Origin: an uncultured Oscillospiraceae bacterium | Lineage (GTDB): Bacteria; Bacillota; Clostridia; Oscillospirales; Ruminococcaceae | DNA length: 32,330 bases | Direction: 5' to 3' | Assembly (NCBI GenBank): GCA_910589145.1 | Contig: CAJUSD010000036.1 | Span: 1 to 32,330, forward strand | In this document: positions 31,793-32,330 of the stretch, piece by piece | Layout of the letters: every line of letters starts with the position of its first letter | Position numbering within the stretch: position 1 is the first letter of the stretch | Translations under genes and position numbers: made by a program | The notes under the pieces: model-generated | What the model saw: the letters and a program-made list of their open reading frames with translations, nothing else | Told to the model about the DNA's origin: nothing | Database searches by the model: none

Positions 31793-32190
31793 TGCGGTAT
31801 CGCCCCTTTTCATCATTCATGTTATTTGGCTGCTGGTGCGGTTGCAGTTTTTCTGTTTCTTGTTTGATATCAGCATAATGCCAAAATGATGGGACGGCAA
31901 TCGTTAATAATTTGTGAATCATTCTTTTTTTGGAAATCAATCGTTTATTTTTCAGAGTATCGTTATTTTTTAATTTTGACATTTTGTAAATGTTAAAAAT
32001 GGGTATCGTTTATAATTTTTTACTATTTACAATCCATAAAAAAGCATTTTATAGTTATTATAACGAATTCTGCTGTTTGTGATTGCTTGAGACAATATTA
32101 ATGTTTTATAGGCTATTTTAATTTATATTTAAAAAGTACTTTCTTGTAACATAGCAAATTTCAAGGAAATAAATCACTTTTGTAAAAAAA
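31793..32190. other. Gene-free AT-rich promoter region of the importer operon
   Basis: About 400 bp without a supported gene. A 75-codon minus frame (31755-31982) has no ribosome binding site and overlaps the permease start, so I do not call it. On the minus strand a TATAAT (32062-32057) is the best -10 candidate but has no good -35 box, as is usual for activator-dependent promoters. I find no catabolite-repression (cre) site I would defend. Confidence 0.5.
31900..32010. promoter_or_regulatory. Four copies of an ATCGTT(T/A) motif upstream of the importer operon
   Basis: ATCGTT occurs at 31900, 31940, 31959 and 32005, each followed by A or T-rich bases (ATCGTTTAT twice). All four are in the same orientation, between the candidate -10 and the permease gene. 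AraC-type regulators often bind such direct repeats. A fifth ATCGTTTG lies at 32265. Confidence 0.4.
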
Positions 32191-32228
32191 GGACGGCAGA
32201 AATGGAATTTTTTCCGTTTCTGCCGTCC
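32191..32228 (-). terminator. Strong terminator of a gene beyond the right edge
   Basis: GGACGGCAGAAATGG (32191-32205) pairs with CCGTTTCTGCCGTCC (32214-32228), with one G-T pair. On the minus strand it is followed by TTTTTTTAC. It would end transcription coming from the right. Confidence 0.8.
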
Positions 32229-32281
32229 CTTATATGTTAGACTTTCCGCATTGTTAAGCCAATCGTTTGTTGTCAAAAAAT

Positions 32282-32323
32282 AAAACAGCTTACAAAAAAG
32301 TATACTTTTCTGTAAGCTGTTTT
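32282..32323. terminator. Bidirectional terminator hairpin at the window edge
   Basis: AAAACAGCTTACA (32282-32294) pairs with TGTAAGCTGTTTT (32311-32323), and the loop contains the palindrome AAAAGTATACTTTT. T-runs follow on both strands. About 53 bp separate it from the hairpin at 32191-32228; nothing that looks like a gene lies between. Confidence 0.75.
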
Positions 32324-32330
32324 TTCCTGT

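Noticed and set aside
31755..31982. A 75-codon frame on - upstream of the first permease
   Set aside because: No ribosome binding site, overlap with the permease start, and composition reflecting AT-rich leader DNA.

Overview
The window looks like chromosomal DNA of a low-to-moderate GC, Gram-positive anaerobe of class Clostridia, probably in or near the Ruminococcaceae/Oscillospiraceae. The signs are strong AGGAGG-type ribosome binding sites, frequent TTG and GTG starts, consensus sigma-A promoters (TTGACA-17-TATACT), MarR and BlaI regulators, a heterodimeric ABC exporter, a 4Fe-4S old-yellow-enzyme reductase and an Lpl-type oligosaccharide importer with a GH43 xylosidase. The genus call is inference. 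I see no rRNA, tRNA, transposase, phage gene or CRISPR array.

Layout. (1) 1-2930: an ECF sigma factor, a one-pass membrane (probable anti-sigma) protein and a small secreted protein on +; two secreted or membrane-anchored proteins diverge on -. Both directions carry the same bipartite promoter, TGTGACG-N15-TTGTCTTAAT, so this looks like a self-contained envelope regulon. (2) 2936-9477: a MarR regulator and a heterodimeric ABC exporter on -, behind a consensus promoter that abuts a perfect 36-bp palindrome; an OmpR-type response regulator and sensor kinase diverge on +. (3) 9675-11942: a CheW-like protein with a zinc-binding CZB insert and a CDF cation exporter with Mn-type metal motifs. (4) 12397-18239: a reductase operon on - (old yellow enzyme, SDR, cytosolic beta-propeller resembling PL11 lyases) divergent from an M20 amidohydrolase, sharing an intergenic control region with a large inverted repeat. 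(5) 18753-21130: LytTR regulator, GHKL kinase, small coiled-coil FlxA-like protein. (6) 21219-23709: BlaI/BlaR1-type pair whose sensor carries a degenerate M23 domain, with a small secreted protein downstream and two 30-bp operators at the promoter. (7) 24056-31792: two Lpl-type permeases, solute-binding lipoprotein, GH43 xylosidase and a membrane-bound AraC regulator, probably an importer and hydrolase system for xylo-oligosaccharides. No ATPase is encoded here.

The most unusual feature is non-coding. The larger gene-free stretches (12073-12377, 18288-18620, 23831-24045) are copies of one modular, hairpin-rich element of about 215-330 bp, and shorter relatives lie at 9506-9560 and 11964-12019. 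Four of the five begin 20-60 bp after a stop codon, and all are in the sense orientation of the preceding gene. One stem shows a compensatory base-pair change between two copies, which suggests selection on an RNA structure.
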